Assembly (NCBI RefSeq): GCF_043197795.1 | Contig: NZ_JBICTU010000022.1 | Span: forward strand, 116,029-180,028 | Length of the DNA stretch: 64,000 nt | Reading direction: 5' to 3' | DNA from: Sphaerisporangium sp040649355 | Lineage (GTDB): Bacteria > Actinomycetota > Actinomycetes > Streptosporangiales > Streptosporangiaceae | Shown: in pieces, positions 1 through 8,206 of the stretch | Position numbering within the stretch: the stretch's first letter is position 1 | Layout: every line of letters starts with the position of its first letter | Made by a program: the position numbers and the translations under genes | Notes under the pieces: model-generated | What the model saw: the letters and a program-made list of their open reading frames with translations, nothing else | What the model was told of the DNA's origin: nothing | The model's database searches: none

Positions 1-484
1 TCAGCGTGACCAGCGTGGACTCGAAAAGTGTCGGCCGCAGCAGCTCGTCGGGGCTCGGCTCCCTGCGCCCGTTGAGCGGCGGGGCCTGGCGGCCTGGGCA
101 CGGTGTCCAGGCCAGGTCGGCGAGGTCGGCGAGCCAGTCGTCGCCGATCTCCACGCCCCGCGCGCCGCCGGGGAACAGCAGCGGCTGGGGCCCCTGCGGC
201 GGCTCCTCGACGGTGGCGCTGGACGCGCGCCTGGGCGGGCGCGGCGGCGTGAGCGGTCCGGCGTTGGTGATCAACTCCAGCGGCGCACCGGATCCGCGGG
301 AGAGCCAACCGATGACGAAGGGCCGGTTGCGCTGGGCGGCGGACAGCACGGCGGGCAGGACGGTGACGAAATCCCACTCGGCCGACGAGCTACGCGAAGG
401 GGCCGTGATCGCCTGGATGCGATACCACGGACCACTCAGCGGGAACGGCGCGCTGGGCGCTGCGGAGGACACGCTTGCCTGCAT
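1..484 (-). CDS. Hypothetical protein, N-terminal part, runs off the window
   Basis: An open frame begins with an ATG at 484 and stays open to the left edge (about 161 residues seen). It starts MQASVSSAAPSAPFPLSGPW and continues with a Pro/Ala-rich but structured sequence. I recognise no domain. It lies 50 bp downstream of the 653-residue membrane protein on the same strand, so both are probably co-transcribed, and the neighbour's HerA/TraG-like character makes an ATPase partner possible, but that is inference. The ribosome site before this ATG is weak, so a GTG four codons in could be the real start. Confidence 0.6.
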   Translation of the reverse strand, partial: MQASVSSAAPSAPFPLSGPWYRIQAITAPSRSSSAEWDFVTVLPAVLSAAQRNRPFVIGWLSRGSGAPLELITNAGPLTPPRPPRRASSATVEEPPQGPQPLLFPGGARGVEIGDDWLADLADLAWTPCPGRQAPPLNGRREPSPDELLRPTLFESTLVTL

Positions 485-534
485 ATCAAGCTCAAATCCC
501 TTATGCCATCGACGTTTGCCAGGGGATTACCTGT

Positions 535-2496
535 TCAATGCCGTGTCCTCCAGTCGAGCCGCTCGGGCGGCGGGCCCAGATTGGGCGGGAACAGGTCCTC
601 CTCCGGCACGGGCTCGGGCTCCGGCGGGGTCAGCATGACCCGGCGGACCTCCTCGAACTCCCCCAAAGTGGTCTTGGGGAAGGTGAGAATCGCCGGGTTG
701 GCGTCGGCGAGCCGCACCTGCCGGCCCTCTGCCGTCGCGTGGGTGACGATCACCGAGGTCGTGGGAAGTTGCTGGAGCTGGTGCGGCTCCACCAGGAACT
801 CCCTGCTGCGGTGCAGCACGCGCTCCTCCCCCATCGCCTTGCTGGCGCTGCGCCCCCACTCGGTGGACTCGGTGATGCCCTCCTTGAGGTCGCCTTCGCC
901 CTTCTCCTCTTCCCCGGGACGGGTGCGACCGGCGCCGTCGCCGACCGTGGAGGTGTAGGAGCCGTTCACGCCGTCGACGGCCGGGCTGATGGTCTCGGTG
1001 AGCTGTGCCAGCTCCAGGCGGTGCTCGGTGCCCATGTGCTCGCTGGCCACCCTGGCGTCCTCGGCGTTGCCGAGGCGCATGAACGCGACGGCCGCGTGCC
1101 CCCGGCCGAGGCGCTCCCTGACGGTGGGGGTGAGGGAGCGGTAGGTCAGCACCAGGCCTGTCTGCGAGGTCTCGCAGGCGTCCATCAGCCTGTCGAGCAC
1201 GTCGCCCCTGAGCTTGTCCGCCCCCGCGACGATGATCGTGTGGTACCAGGGACGCTCCGAGGCCGGTGACTGCCGCAGGATGTGCGTCAGCGCGGTCGCG
1301 ACGTACGTGCCGAGGACCCGGTTGCCGAAGACCCCGGCCTGGCGGTCCATGGAGACCACGCGCAGCCGCGCGGGCGGCAGCTTCACCGCCTCCGAGCCGA
1401 GGGTCTCCAGCTTGCGGAGCTGGGATTCGAGCGCCCAGGCACGCTCGATCACCACCCGGTCGGTCACGCCCCTGCCGAACAGGGTGCCGATGCGTTCGAG
1501 CTGGGTGGCGGTGAGCAGGCCGTACCGCAGGTCGTCGCGCGGGTCGCCCACCTGGGCCAGGGCGCGGAGCGCGGCCGTGACCTGGTTGATCGTGGCGTTC
1601 TCGCCGAGCACCTCCAGCACCCGTTCGAGGATCGCGTTGTCGAAGCTCAGGTCGCGGGTGGTGCGGTGCTCCTCGCTGACGCTGACGACGTGGGCGAGCA
1701 CGTCGGCGAACGCCTCGGGCGGCAGCGTCGCGCCGAGGTCGAGCCTCGGCAGGTCGACCGGGAGCACCCACACCAGGGGGTCGTCGCCGCCGCGCCTGGC
1801 CAGCTCGATGAGATCCTTGGCGATCGCGCCCTCGGACAGGTCGAGGACGGTGAGGTGGCCGCCGCTGTAGAGCCGGGTCGCGCCGAGCAGGGTGATCAGG
1901 GCGGACCAGCCGGGCAGGGTGCCGCCGGCCACGTCGATGCGGTCGATCTCGTCGGGCACGGCCACGGCGTACCAGGTGAGCTGCCTGTCGTACTGCTCCT
2001 TCTTGGCGGCCCACTCGCGGTAGCGCCCGGCGTGCTCCTCCTGGGCGTCGAACAGCTCGCGCTCGCGCCGCTCGCGGCGCTGGTCGGCCCGCGACTCCTG
2101 CTCCCTGATGCGGGAACGGAGCGCCCGCTCGCCCTGGTGGACGGCGTACCCGCAGATGGTGGCCACGCCTCCGGTGGCCACCAGCCCGATGACGACGAAC
2201 GGCCAGCCGATGATCTCGCTGACACCGAGGGCGAGGAGGAGGATCGCGAGGATGCCCATGAAGATTCCGACGATCTTCACGGGGCGGTTGAGCAGGTCCT
2301 CCTGAAGGCGCTCCCTGCGGACCCAGGCCGGGTCGACCGGGGCGGGCTCCTCCGCGATCTCCCCGGGCGAGGGGCGCCTCGGCGGGGGGCCCGGATCGGG
2401 AAACAGCATCGCGTACTGCCAACCCAGATAGATCCGGTCAGCCTGCAGCTGCGCATGCTCTGGGTGCACGTCCGCCACCGGACCTCCACCTGCCAA
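535..2496 (-). CDS. Membrane protein with HerA/TraG-like C-terminal region
   Basis: 653 residues. Two adjacent hydrophobic segments (about residues 74-95 and 97-120) are followed by an Arg/Glu-rich probable coiled coil (about 125-165). The C-terminal half contains hydrophobic-AGAD (WYHTIIVAGADKL), a Walker-B-like strand, and the run MRLGNAEDA...LAQLTET that resembles the C-terminal part of HerA/TraG/FtsK-like ATPases. I see no canonical Walker A, so it may be an ATPase-derived, non-hydrolysing membrane protein. The family is not one I can name. An overlapping frame of 631 residues on the same strand is a compositional shadow. A downstream ATG at residue 29 is an alternative start. Confidence 0.75.
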   Translation of the reverse strand: MAGGGPVADVHPEHAQLQADRIYLGWQYAMLFPDPGPPPRRPSPGEIAEEPAPVDPAWVRRERLQEDLLNRPVKIVGIFMGILAILLLALGVSEIIGWPFVVIGLVATGGVATICGYAVHQGERALRSRIREQESRADQRRERRERELFDAQEEHAGRYREWAAKKEQYDRQLTWYAVAVPDEIDRIDVAGGTLPGWSALITLLGATRLYSGGHLTVLDLSEGAIAKDLIELARRGGDDPLVWVLPVDLPRLDLGATLPPEAFADVLAHVVSVSEEHRTTRDLSFDNAILERVLEVLGENATINQVTAALRALAQVGDPRDDLRYGLLTATQLERIGTLFGRGVTDRVVIERAWALESQLRKLETLGSEAVKLPPARLRVVSMDRQAGVFGNRVLGTYVATALTHILRQSPASERPWYHTIIVAGADKLRGDVLDRLMDACETSQTGLVLTYRSLTPTVRERLGRGHAAVAFMRLGNAEDARVASEHMGTEHRLELAQLTETISPAVDGVNGSYTSTVGDGAGRTRPGEEEKGEGDLKEGITESTEWGRSASKAMGEERVLHRSREFLVEPHQLQQLPTTSVIVTHATAEGRQVRLADANPAILTFPKTTLGEFEEVRRVMLTPPEPEPVPEEDLFPPNLGPPPERLDWRTRH

Positions 2497-2762
2497 TGGT
2501 CGCGCTCGCTGGGGAGCTTGCCGGCCCCATGCCCGTGAACTAGCTCTCCGACTGTGACAGCGTATGAGTTACACCCCTTATTGGGGCAGGGTTCTCGCCA
2601 TTCGGACCAGATTCCTGGGAACCGGCGGTCAGGTTTCACCACTCCCGGGAACACCGTTCCTCGACCCTTTTGCCGGGTTTCTGCATAGTTGCGGACTTGT
2701 AGCGCCCATTCGTGGGACGAACGAGGCGGAAGGGGAACAAGCAACGACTACCATCCTGTGGC

Positions 2763-3443
2763 ATGACGTCCACCCCTACGAGCGGCGGTTCACGGCGGCG
2801 ACCGGTCCTCCTACCGGTCCTGGCCGCTCTGGTGGCCGTGACCGTGGGAGTGAGCGCGGCCTTCGGGGGCCTCGAAGACGCCCCGAAGGAGAAGCCCGAG
2901 CTGCTCGGTAAGGGCGCGAAGGTCGACCAGGGCCGGATGACCACGCTCTTCGAGGACGCCGTCGTCCGCCCCGGAGGCGAGGACGGCCTCGGCGTCTCCG
3001 GCAAGCGCTACCTGCAGATCATCATGAGGGTGACCAACACCTCCGAAGAGACGTTCATCGCCGAGATGATGAACTCGGCGCTGGTCGCGGTCAGGGCCGA
3101 CGGGAAACTCATCAAGGAGTCCGGCCCGTCGGCCACGACGATCGGCCCCCGTGTCGTGACGATCTCCGGAGGCCGCACGTACGGCCAGCTTCATCCCGGC
3201 GTGCCCGCGACCGTGGTCATGGCATACGAGCTGCCGGCCGACCAGGAGCCCCCCAAAACGGTCGAGATCGATGCCGGCGCCTACGAGTGGCACGAGAGCT
3301 TCATCTATCGGACCCACGACTGGCTGCGGGTGGAGACCGAGGAGCCGCTGACGGCGGAGGACCGCGAGAGGGGCGGCACCTCCGGTTACGCGCCCGTGGT
3401 CGTCGCCCAGGTCGACCTGCCCGTCCGCGTGGAGGAGGTGTGA
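2763..3443 (+). CDS. Membrane-anchored protein, Ig-fold-like extracytoplasmic domain
   Basis: 226 residues from the ATG at 2763. A short basic N-terminus is followed by one membrane segment (PVLLPVLAALVAVTVGVSAA) and an outside domain of alternating strands (QIIMRVTNTSEETF...LHPGVPATVVMAYELP) with the layout of DUF4352/telokin-like domains, in which a conserved N-T/N-x-S region and a proline-glycine turn recur. Its stop overlaps the next start (tgATGg), so it heads a three-gene operon with two similarly built proteins. A longer frame begins at 2712, but the chosen start gives a normal signal-anchor. Function unknown. Confidence 0.7.
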   Translation: MTSTPTSGGSRRRPVLLPVLAALVAVTVGVSAAFGGLEDAPKEKPELLGKGAKVDQGRMTTLFEDAVVRPGGEDGLGVSGKRYLQIIMRVTNTSEETFIAEMMNSALVAVRADGKLIKESGPSATTIGPRVVTISGGRTYGQLHPGVPATVVMAYELPADQEPPKTVEIDAGAYEWHESFIYRTHDWLRVETEEPLTAEDRERGGTSGYAPVVVAQVDLPVRVEEV

Positions 3444-4096
3444 TGGCCGCCTCCCCCGGCCTCGTGCCCGGCGCGCAGGCGCCCGCGCGTCCCGGTCCGC
3501 CACGCCGCCGCGTTCCGCTGTGGCGCAGGACGGTGGGCGCGATCATCGGGGTCGCGCTGATGTGCGCCGCGGTCTACGTCCAGACGCACGTGCTGACGGT
3601 CGACCAGCGGAGGGAGCCCCTGACCGTGTCAGGCGGCATGCACCAGGAACTGCGCACCGCGCACTTCTCCGCCCGCCTCGAACGCGTGGAGTTCGCCAAG
3701 TCCGTACGGGTCAAGAAGCAGTACGCGACCGAGGATTCCACGGCCGACCAGGTCTTCCTGATCGCCAAGGTGGGGCTCACCTCACCCCGCCGGCCCATCA
3801 AGATCACCGCGCACGTCATCACCGCCGACGGCCTGCGCTTCGAGCCCACCGACCGGGTGGACTCCGGCGCGACGCTCGGGGACAAGTGGATCCAGCCTGC
3901 CTGGTGGCGCTCCGGCTTCTACTTCTTCGACCTCCCCGCGGACAAGGTCGCGGGGGCCCAGGTCGTCGTCGCGGAGCCCAGGACGCTGTTCGGCGACGCC
4001 TACATGCCCGAAATCGCCCTCGATCCCGGTCTCGACCAGGCGAAGGCCCGCCAGATGGTCGATGCCGCGAAGGACGTCTACGAGGTGAGCGGCTGA
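3443..4096 (+). CDS. Membrane-anchored protein, second of a paralogous-looking trio
   Basis: 217 residues. The ATG overlaps the stop of the preceding gene by one base and has GGAGGTG within the preceding coding end as its ribosome site. A proline-rich cytoplasmic N-terminus (1-28) leads to one membrane segment (about 29-49, VGAIIGVALMCAAVYVQTHV) and an extracytoplasmic beta-rich domain with FLIAKVGLTSPRRPIKI, the same strand pattern as the neighbours. It is translationally coupled on both sides. I infer that the trio forms an envelope complex together with the divergent/convergent membrane proteins, but no family is recognised. Confidence 0.75.
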   Translation: MAASPGLVPGAQAPARPGPPRRRVPLWRRTVGAIIGVALMCAAVYVQTHVLTVDQRREPLTVSGGMHQELRTAHFSARLERVEFAKSVRVKKQYATEDSTADQVFLIAKVGLTSPRRPIKITAHVITADGLRFEPTDRVDSGATLGDKWIQPAWWRSGFYFFDLPADKVAGAQVVVAEPRTLFGDAYMPEIALDPGLDQAKARQMVDAAKDVYEVSG

Positions 4097-4914
4097 TGCG
4101 CGACGAGAATCCCGACGACACCGGCGTCTGGCGCCCTCCCGCCGCCGAGCCGTCCTGGTTCACCCCCTCCAAGCGCCTGCCCCGCCCCGACGCCAGGGTC
4201 TGGCCTCCTCCTGAGCCGGAGTCCAGAGGCAGCTCCACGGTGCCGATCCCCGTGATCGACGACGGGCCGGCCCCCCGCCGCCAGCCGTGGCCGCCGCCGT
4301 CCCCCGCAGGCATTCCGGCCCCCGCCAAGGCGCCTTACGCCGGGCCCGTCGCGCCCCCCGTGCAGGCACGCCCGCCCGCGCAGCCCTCGCGGCGGCGCCG
4401 CCGCCCGATGCCGAAGGCGGCCAAGATCGGCTTGCAGCTCGCCGGGGCCCTCGGGCTGACCGCCGCGTTCCTCGCGATCGGGGGGTACGACGCGCTGAAC
4501 CGGTTCGAGAAGAGCGTCACTCCCGCACGGGTCCAGCGGGTGTCGCCCGGCCAGGAGGCGCCGCTGGCGGACGCGAAGTGGCGGCTCCTCGGCATCGCCG
4601 TCATACCGGACCAGCGGACGGACCTGCCCGACCGCACCATCATCCAGATCGACGTGCAGGCCACCGCGCTGAACTCCGAAGGCACGAGGTACTCCTACAG
4701 CCTGCCCGGCTTCTATATGGCCGACAAGGCGGGCCGCACCTGGACGGCCGAGCCGTGGAAGACCCCCGACGAGCTCTCGCCCGGCGTGCCGGGACGCTTC
4801 ACCCTGCTGAGCGCGGTCCCGAAGGAACTGGTCGACCAGGTCGAGCTGATGCTCTGGCCGAGTCTCCACGCGGGAGAGCAGGAGTCGGGGCCTGCTCTGC
4901 GGTTCGGTCGCTGA
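4096..4914 (+). CDS. Proline-rich membrane-anchored protein, third of the trio
   Basis: 272 residues. The start ATG overlaps the upstream stop (tgATGc). Residues 1-105 are strongly proline-rich and end in a basic cluster (RRRRRPMPK). One membrane segment (about 110-130) precedes an extracytoplasmic domain with the DUF4352-like pattern (IIQIDVQATALNSEGTRYSY...LSPGVPGRFTLLSAVP). The Pro-rich cytoplasmic tail could bind partners. The last 116 bases overlap, tail to tail, with the convergent membrane-protein gene that ends at 4799. Function unknown. Confidence 0.75.
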   Translation: MRDENPDDTGVWRPPAAEPSWFTPSKRLPRPDARVWPPPEPESRGSSTVPIPVIDDGPAPRRQPWPPPSPAGIPAPAKAPYAGPVAPPVQARPPAQPSRRRRRPMPKAAKIGLQLAGALGLTAAFLAIGGYDALNRFEKSVTPARVQRVSPGQEAPLADAKWRLLGIAVIPDQRTDLPDRTIIQIDVQATALNSEGTRYSYSLPGFYMADKAGRTWTAEPWKTPDELSPGVPGRFTLLSAVPKELVDQVELMLWPSLHAGEQESGPALRFGR

Positions 4915-6178
4915 CCGCCGCGGCGCGCCGCCGTTCGGCGGAGGCGGCGACGTCGAAGGTCGCCGCCAGCAGGCAGGTGGTGAGCATGGTGACCGCGAGG
5001 TCCACCACGAAGTTGATCGGCACGAAGACGACGTCCCAGTAGAGCACGGGGTAGTCGTTGCCCGCCAGGTACTGCAGGCCGCGGTCCGCGTACCCCTCGC
5101 CGACCTTGATCGCCGCGAAGCAGAGGGCGAACACCCCGAACAGCGGCGCGCCGCCCCGCACGACCAGGCGCACGGTGTTCGCCAGCGCCACCCAGTGCGT
5201 CCAGCGGCCGAAGAACCGCGTCAGGGTCCGGCGGGTGAGCGAGTGGGTCCGCGCGGTGATCGCCTCTCCGGCCTGCGCGGCCGCGGGCTCCAGCTTCGTG
5301 CCCTTGATCACGGTGGCGGCGTCCTCCGCGTACGCGCCGTACATCAGGATCGCGACGGTCAGCCAGACGGCGGGGAGCACCAGCGCGTCCCAGGCGTACG
5401 GCCTGATCACCCCGACCGCGCCCCAGAACGCCTCCCAGCCGGGGACTTTGAGCGAAAGGGTGGCCATGAGGTCGTTCCACCAGGTCACGGCGGCACGGCC
5501 GCCGACCCAGCCGCCACGGGAGGCGACGACCTGCGCGCCGTAGTAGAAGAAGGAGAGCTCGCAGAAGGCGACGGCGAGGGCCGCGGAACGGCTCCCTCGT
5601 TTCTCGCGCCAGATCGTGAAGAAGTAACGAGCCACGAAGGCCGCGATCATGATGGCCAGCGTCACGGTGAAGTTCAGCCCGACGAGGCCGAGGCTCGTGT
5701 CCTGGGTCTGCCCGGTGGAGATGTCGTAGAAGGCGCCGAGGTAGCCCTTCTCACCGCTCTGCCGCTTGAAGTCGGTGGTGATGAAGGCCCGCACGTCGTC
5801 CACATGCCAGCCCCAGCTCAGGTAGAGCGCGGTGAAGGGCACGATGACCCTGCTGAGGCTGCCGACGAAGCCCTCGTCCTCCTCGCCGTCCCCCCGCCTG
5901 GCGCGCATCTCCGACAGCGCCCCGCGCAGCGTGAAGAACATCCCCACGCTGACGATCAGGTTCGCCAGGACCATGACGATGAAGAGCAGCATCGTCACGA
6001 CGAGCCGCAGGTCGCGCATGGAGCCGTGCGAGAGGTCGGTACCGGCGGCGAGCAGGCCGAACCGCAGCAACTGCCCCGCCGAGTACCACATCACGAGCGG
6101 CAGCAGGCATCGCCCGGCCAGGCTCAGGGTGTGCCACGGCAGCGACCAGACGGCGGGAGTGCGGGTGGATTCGGACAT
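4799..6178 (-). CDS. Polytopic membrane protein, unknown family
   Basis: 459 residues from the ATG at 6178 (an ATG three codons earlier is also possible). I count about eight hydrophobic segments, e.g. LLFIVMVLANLIVSVGMFF, LNFTVTLAIMIAAFVARYFF and VVFVPINFVVDLAVTMLTT, which alternate with charged loops and a soluble loop carrying ARRGDGEEDEG. No transporter motif is recognised. The C-terminal 40 residues are Pro/Ala/Arg-rich and lie antisense to the end of the convergent gene (4799-4914), an unusually long overlap. Its place beside the HerA-like protein and the Ig-fold trio suggests one functional neighbourhood. Confidence 0.75.
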   Translation of the reverse strand: MSESTRTPAVWSLPWHTLSLAGRCLLPLVMWYSAGQLLRFGLLAAGTDLSHGSMRDLRLVVTMLLFIVMVLANLIVSVGMFFTLRGALSEMRARRGDGEEDEGFVGSLSRVIVPFTALYLSWGWHVDDVRAFITTDFKRQSGEKGYLGAFYDISTGQTQDTSLGLVGLNFTVTLAIMIAAFVARYFFTIWREKRGSRSAALAVAFCELSFFYYGAQVVASRGGWVGGRAAVTWWNDLMATLSLKVPGWEAFWGAVGVIRPYAWDALVLPAVWLTVAILMYGAYAEDAATVIKGTKLEPAAAQAGEAITARTHSLTRRTLTRFFGRWTHWVALANTVRLVVRGGAPLFGVFALCFAAIKVGEGYADRGLQYLAGNDYPVLYWDVVFVPINFVVDLAVTMLTTCLLAATFDVAASAERRRAAAVSDRTAEQAPTPALPRGDSARASARPGRPVPSGPRSAG

Positions 6179-6314
6179 CCGGTGCATCCTATCGACGGCT
6201 CACCACGCGTCGCAGCAGCATCAGGGGAAGAGATCCCATTTGGGGAATCCCTGAACAAGCCCGGGAAAAGGCCGGACGCGCGAAAGGGCCCGCGTTGCCG
6301 TCACCGCCACGCGA

Positions 6315-6384
6315 GGGCCGGCGTTCCCGTCACGGGACACGCGAAAGGGCCGGCGCGCCCGTGACGGGAACGCCGGCCCTTTCG
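6315..6384 (-). terminator. Terminator region with two overlapping hairpins
   Basis: A 14-bp perfect stem (CGAAAGGGCCGGCG at 6342-6355 with its complement at 6371-6384) follows the DUF1416 stop and would end the minus-strand sulfur operon. A second perfect 22-bp inverted repeat (6315-6336 with 6358-6379) shares the distal arm, so only one hairpin can form at a time. A T-run is nearly absent, as is common in high-GC actinobacteria. Confidence 0.7.
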
Positions 6385-6436
6385 TCGAGATGCGCGCCTC
6401 ATGGCCCTGCCGGACGGCGAGGCCACCAGGCGATCG

Positions 6437-6736
6437 TCAGACGGCGACCTGGAGCTGGGAGACCTCGCCGAGGCGGGCCTCCACGGTGACGTCCTTGGTG
6501 ACGCCACCGCCCGCGATGATGCGGACGGTCCAGGAACCGGGCGCGGCGAAGAAGCGGAAGATGCCCTCGTCGGACACCACCACCTCGCCGGTGAACTCGC
6601 CGGAGTGGTCGAGGAGGCGGGCGTACGCCGTGCCGGCGCCGGTGACGACACCCTGGATGACGGCCTGGGTCGACAGATCGATCCCGGCCGGAAGCGCTAT
6701 GGTCTGCTCCGGTGCTGCGCAACCCTGAACGGTCAT
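6437..6736 (-). CDS. sseC: DUF1416 protein (SseC-like)
   Basis: 99 residues, full length for DUF1416. A small beta-sandwich-like protein (AVIQGVVTGAGTAYARLLDH, then VSDEGIFRFFAAPGSWTVRI) that resembles carboxypeptidase-regulatory-like folds. In mycobacteria the family is always paired with the thiosulfate sulfurtransferase CysA (sseC1/cysA3 and sseC2/cysA2), and here too its ATG overlaps the sulfurtransferase stop by one base. The biochemical role is not established; a link to sulfur trafficking or molybdopterin sulfur is inferred from the pairing. The operon terminator lies 50 bp downstream. Confidence 0.85.
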   Translation of the reverse strand: MTVQGCAAPEQTIALPAGIDLSTQAVIQGVVTGAGTAYARLLDHSGEFTGEVVVSDEGIFRFFAAPGSWTVRIIAGGGVTKDVTVEARLGEVSQLQVAV

Positions 6737-7575
6737 CAGCGGGCCTCCCCCAACTCGATCGGCACGCCCACGAGCGAGCCGTATTCGGTCCACGATCCGT
6801 CGTAGTTCTTCACGTTCGCCTGGCCGAGGATCTCGTGCAGCACGAACCAGGTGTGGGCGGAACGCTCGCCGATGCGGCAGTAGGCGATCGTGTCCTTGTC
6901 GAAGTCGACGCCCTCGCCGGCGTAGAGGGTGCGGAGCTCCTCGTCGGACCGGAAGGTGCCGTCGTCGTTCGCGGCCTTGGACCACGGGACGTTGCGGGCG
7001 GTCGGGATGTGGCCACCCCGCTGCGCCGCTTCCTGCGGAAGGTGGGCCGGGGCAAGGAGCTTGCCGGAGAACTCGTCGGGCGAGCGGACGTCCACGAGGT
7101 TGAGCTTGCCGATCGCGGCGACCACGTCGTCGCGGAAGGCACGGAGCGAGAGGTCCTGGTCCTTGGCGGCGTACTGCGTCTCGGGACGCGCCGGCACGTC
7201 GGTGACCAGCTCGCGCGAGTCGAGCTCCCACTTCTTGCGGCCGCCGTCGAGGAGACGGACGTTCTCGTGACCGTAGAGCTTGAAGTACCAGTACGCGTAG
7301 GCGGCGAACCAGTTGTTGTTGCCACCGTAGAGAACCACGGTGTCTTCGTTGCCGATGCCCCGAGCCGACAGAAGGGCCTGGAAGCCCTCACGGTCCACGA
7401 AGTCGCGGCGGACCGGGTCCTGCAGATCCTTCTTCCAGTCGATCTTCACGGCACCACGGATGTGGCCCTTGTCATAGGCGCTGGCGTCCTCGTCGACTTC
7501 GACGAGTACGACACCAGGAGAGTCGAGGTTGGCCTCGACCCAGTCGGCGTCCACCAGTACGGCGGAGCGGCTCAT
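6736..7575 (-). CDS. cysA: Thiosulfate sulfurtransferase, tandem rhodanese
   Basis: 279 residues. Two rhodanese domains: an inactive N-terminal one (about 5-125) and a catalytic C-terminal one (about 145-275) whose active-site loop is CRIGERS with Cys233, the CRxGxR[T/S] signature of thiosulfate sulfurtransferases. It transfers the sulfane sulfur of thiosulfate to thiophilic acceptors in the cytoplasm. It is homologous to mycobacterial CysA2/CysA3, which despite the name are not the sulfate ABC ATPase. A clear GGAGG lies upstream of the ATG. It is coupled to DUF1416 downstream and DUF4395 upstream (14-bp gap), and a cysteine-type leader peptide lies farther upstream. Confidence 0.93.
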   Translation of the reverse strand: MSRSAVLVDADWVEANLDSPGVVLVEVDEDASAYDKGHIRGAVKIDWKKDLQDPVRRDFVDREGFQALLSARGIGNEDTVVLYGGNNNWFAAYAYWYFKLYGHENVRLLDGGRKKWELDSRELVTDVPARPETQYAAKDQDLSLRAFRDDVVAAIGKLNLVDVRSPDEFSGKLLAPAHLPQEAAQRGGHIPTARNVPWSKAANDDGTFRSDEELRTLYAGEGVDFDKDTIAYCRIGERSAHTWFVLHEILGQANVKNYDGSWTEYGSLVGVPIELGEAR

Positions 7576-7589
7576 TAGGGAACCTCCGG

Positions 7590-8000
7590 TTATCGGGTTA
7601 CGGCGGGCATAAGACGGCGGACGATCAAGTACATTTCGCAGCCGAGGCAGAAGCCGAAGGCAGCGTTCAGGAACGCGGCCAGCAGGGCCGCGGCTGTCGC
7701 GCCGAGCGCGAGTGGTGCGATCCGCGCGGTGAACCCGATCACGCCGACGAGGGCGAAGACCAGGCCCACACCCTGCGCGAAGCGGGGCGGGGCTGCGTCC
7801 TCCATCTCCGCCGGCGGACCGAGTCTCGGCCGCACCAACCGTCTGAACACCAACCCGTACGGCGCGACTCCGGCGACCCCCAGGGCGAAGACGATGCCCT
7901 GAGCGAGGAGCAGCCAGGCGTTGCCCGTGAGCAGAACCAGCGCCAGGATGAGCGTCGTGATGAACGCGGAAAACCGCGTGCTTCGTGGATCGACCTGCAT
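7590..8000 (-). CDS. DUF4395 membrane protein
   Basis: 136 residues, mostly hydrophobic, with about four membrane segments. The signature near the C-terminus (NAAFGFCLGCEMYLIVRR) has two cysteines three apart and is typical of DUF4395 proteins. These proteins travel with thioredoxin and rhodanese genes, which suggests a role in moving reducing or sulfane-sulfur equivalents across the membrane (inference). The gene sits between the leader peptide and the sulfurtransferase on the same strand. Confidence 0.85.
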   Translation of the reverse strand: MQVDPRSTRFSAFITTLILALVLLTGNAWLLLAQGIVFALGVAGVAPYGLVFRRLVRPRLGPPAEMEDAAPPRFAQGVGLVFALVGVIGFTARIAPLALGATAAALLAAFLNAAFGFCLGCEMYLIVRRLMPAVTR

Positions 8001-8090
8001 GGCGGAGAGCTCCTGAAGGGATCGTGCCGGAAACGCGTGGATCGGGCACTATTCAGAGCGGTGCGGTGGGTGAGACCCGCGAGATCGCCC

Positions 8091-8174
8091 TCAGGCCATA
8101 CGACAGAGCGCGGTGGCCACGCGGCAGAAGTCAACCGCGCGCCGCTTCGTCAGCAGCTCCGTCGAGGGTGTCAT
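8091..8174 (-). CDS. Cysteine-type leader peptide (putative attenuator)
   Basis: A 27-codon ORF, ATG at 8174 and TGA at 8091-8093. The product ends FCRVATALCRMA, the conserved tail of the small leader peptides found before cysteine and sulfur genes in many actinobacteria (FCRVAxxLCR). Two cysteine codons near the end would make a ribosome pause when Cys-tRNA is scarce. It stands between the thioredoxin stop (8207) and the DUF4395 start (8000), so it would control DUF4395-cysA-DUF1416 separately from thioredoxin. The 90 bp that follow could form the attenuator, but I see no single dominant hairpin there. Confidence 0.75.
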   Translation of the reverse strand: MTPSTELLTKRRAVDFCRVATALCRMA

Positions 8175-8206
8175 GTCCACGACAGTACCCGCCGTCTTGC
8201 CATCTG

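Noticed and set aside
527..2422. A 631-codon open frame on the minus strand that overlaps the 653-residue protein
   Set aside because: Its product is almost only Arg, Gly, Ala and Pro, as expected for an off-frame reading of a high-GC gene, and it lacks any membrane or domain pattern. The other frame has both.
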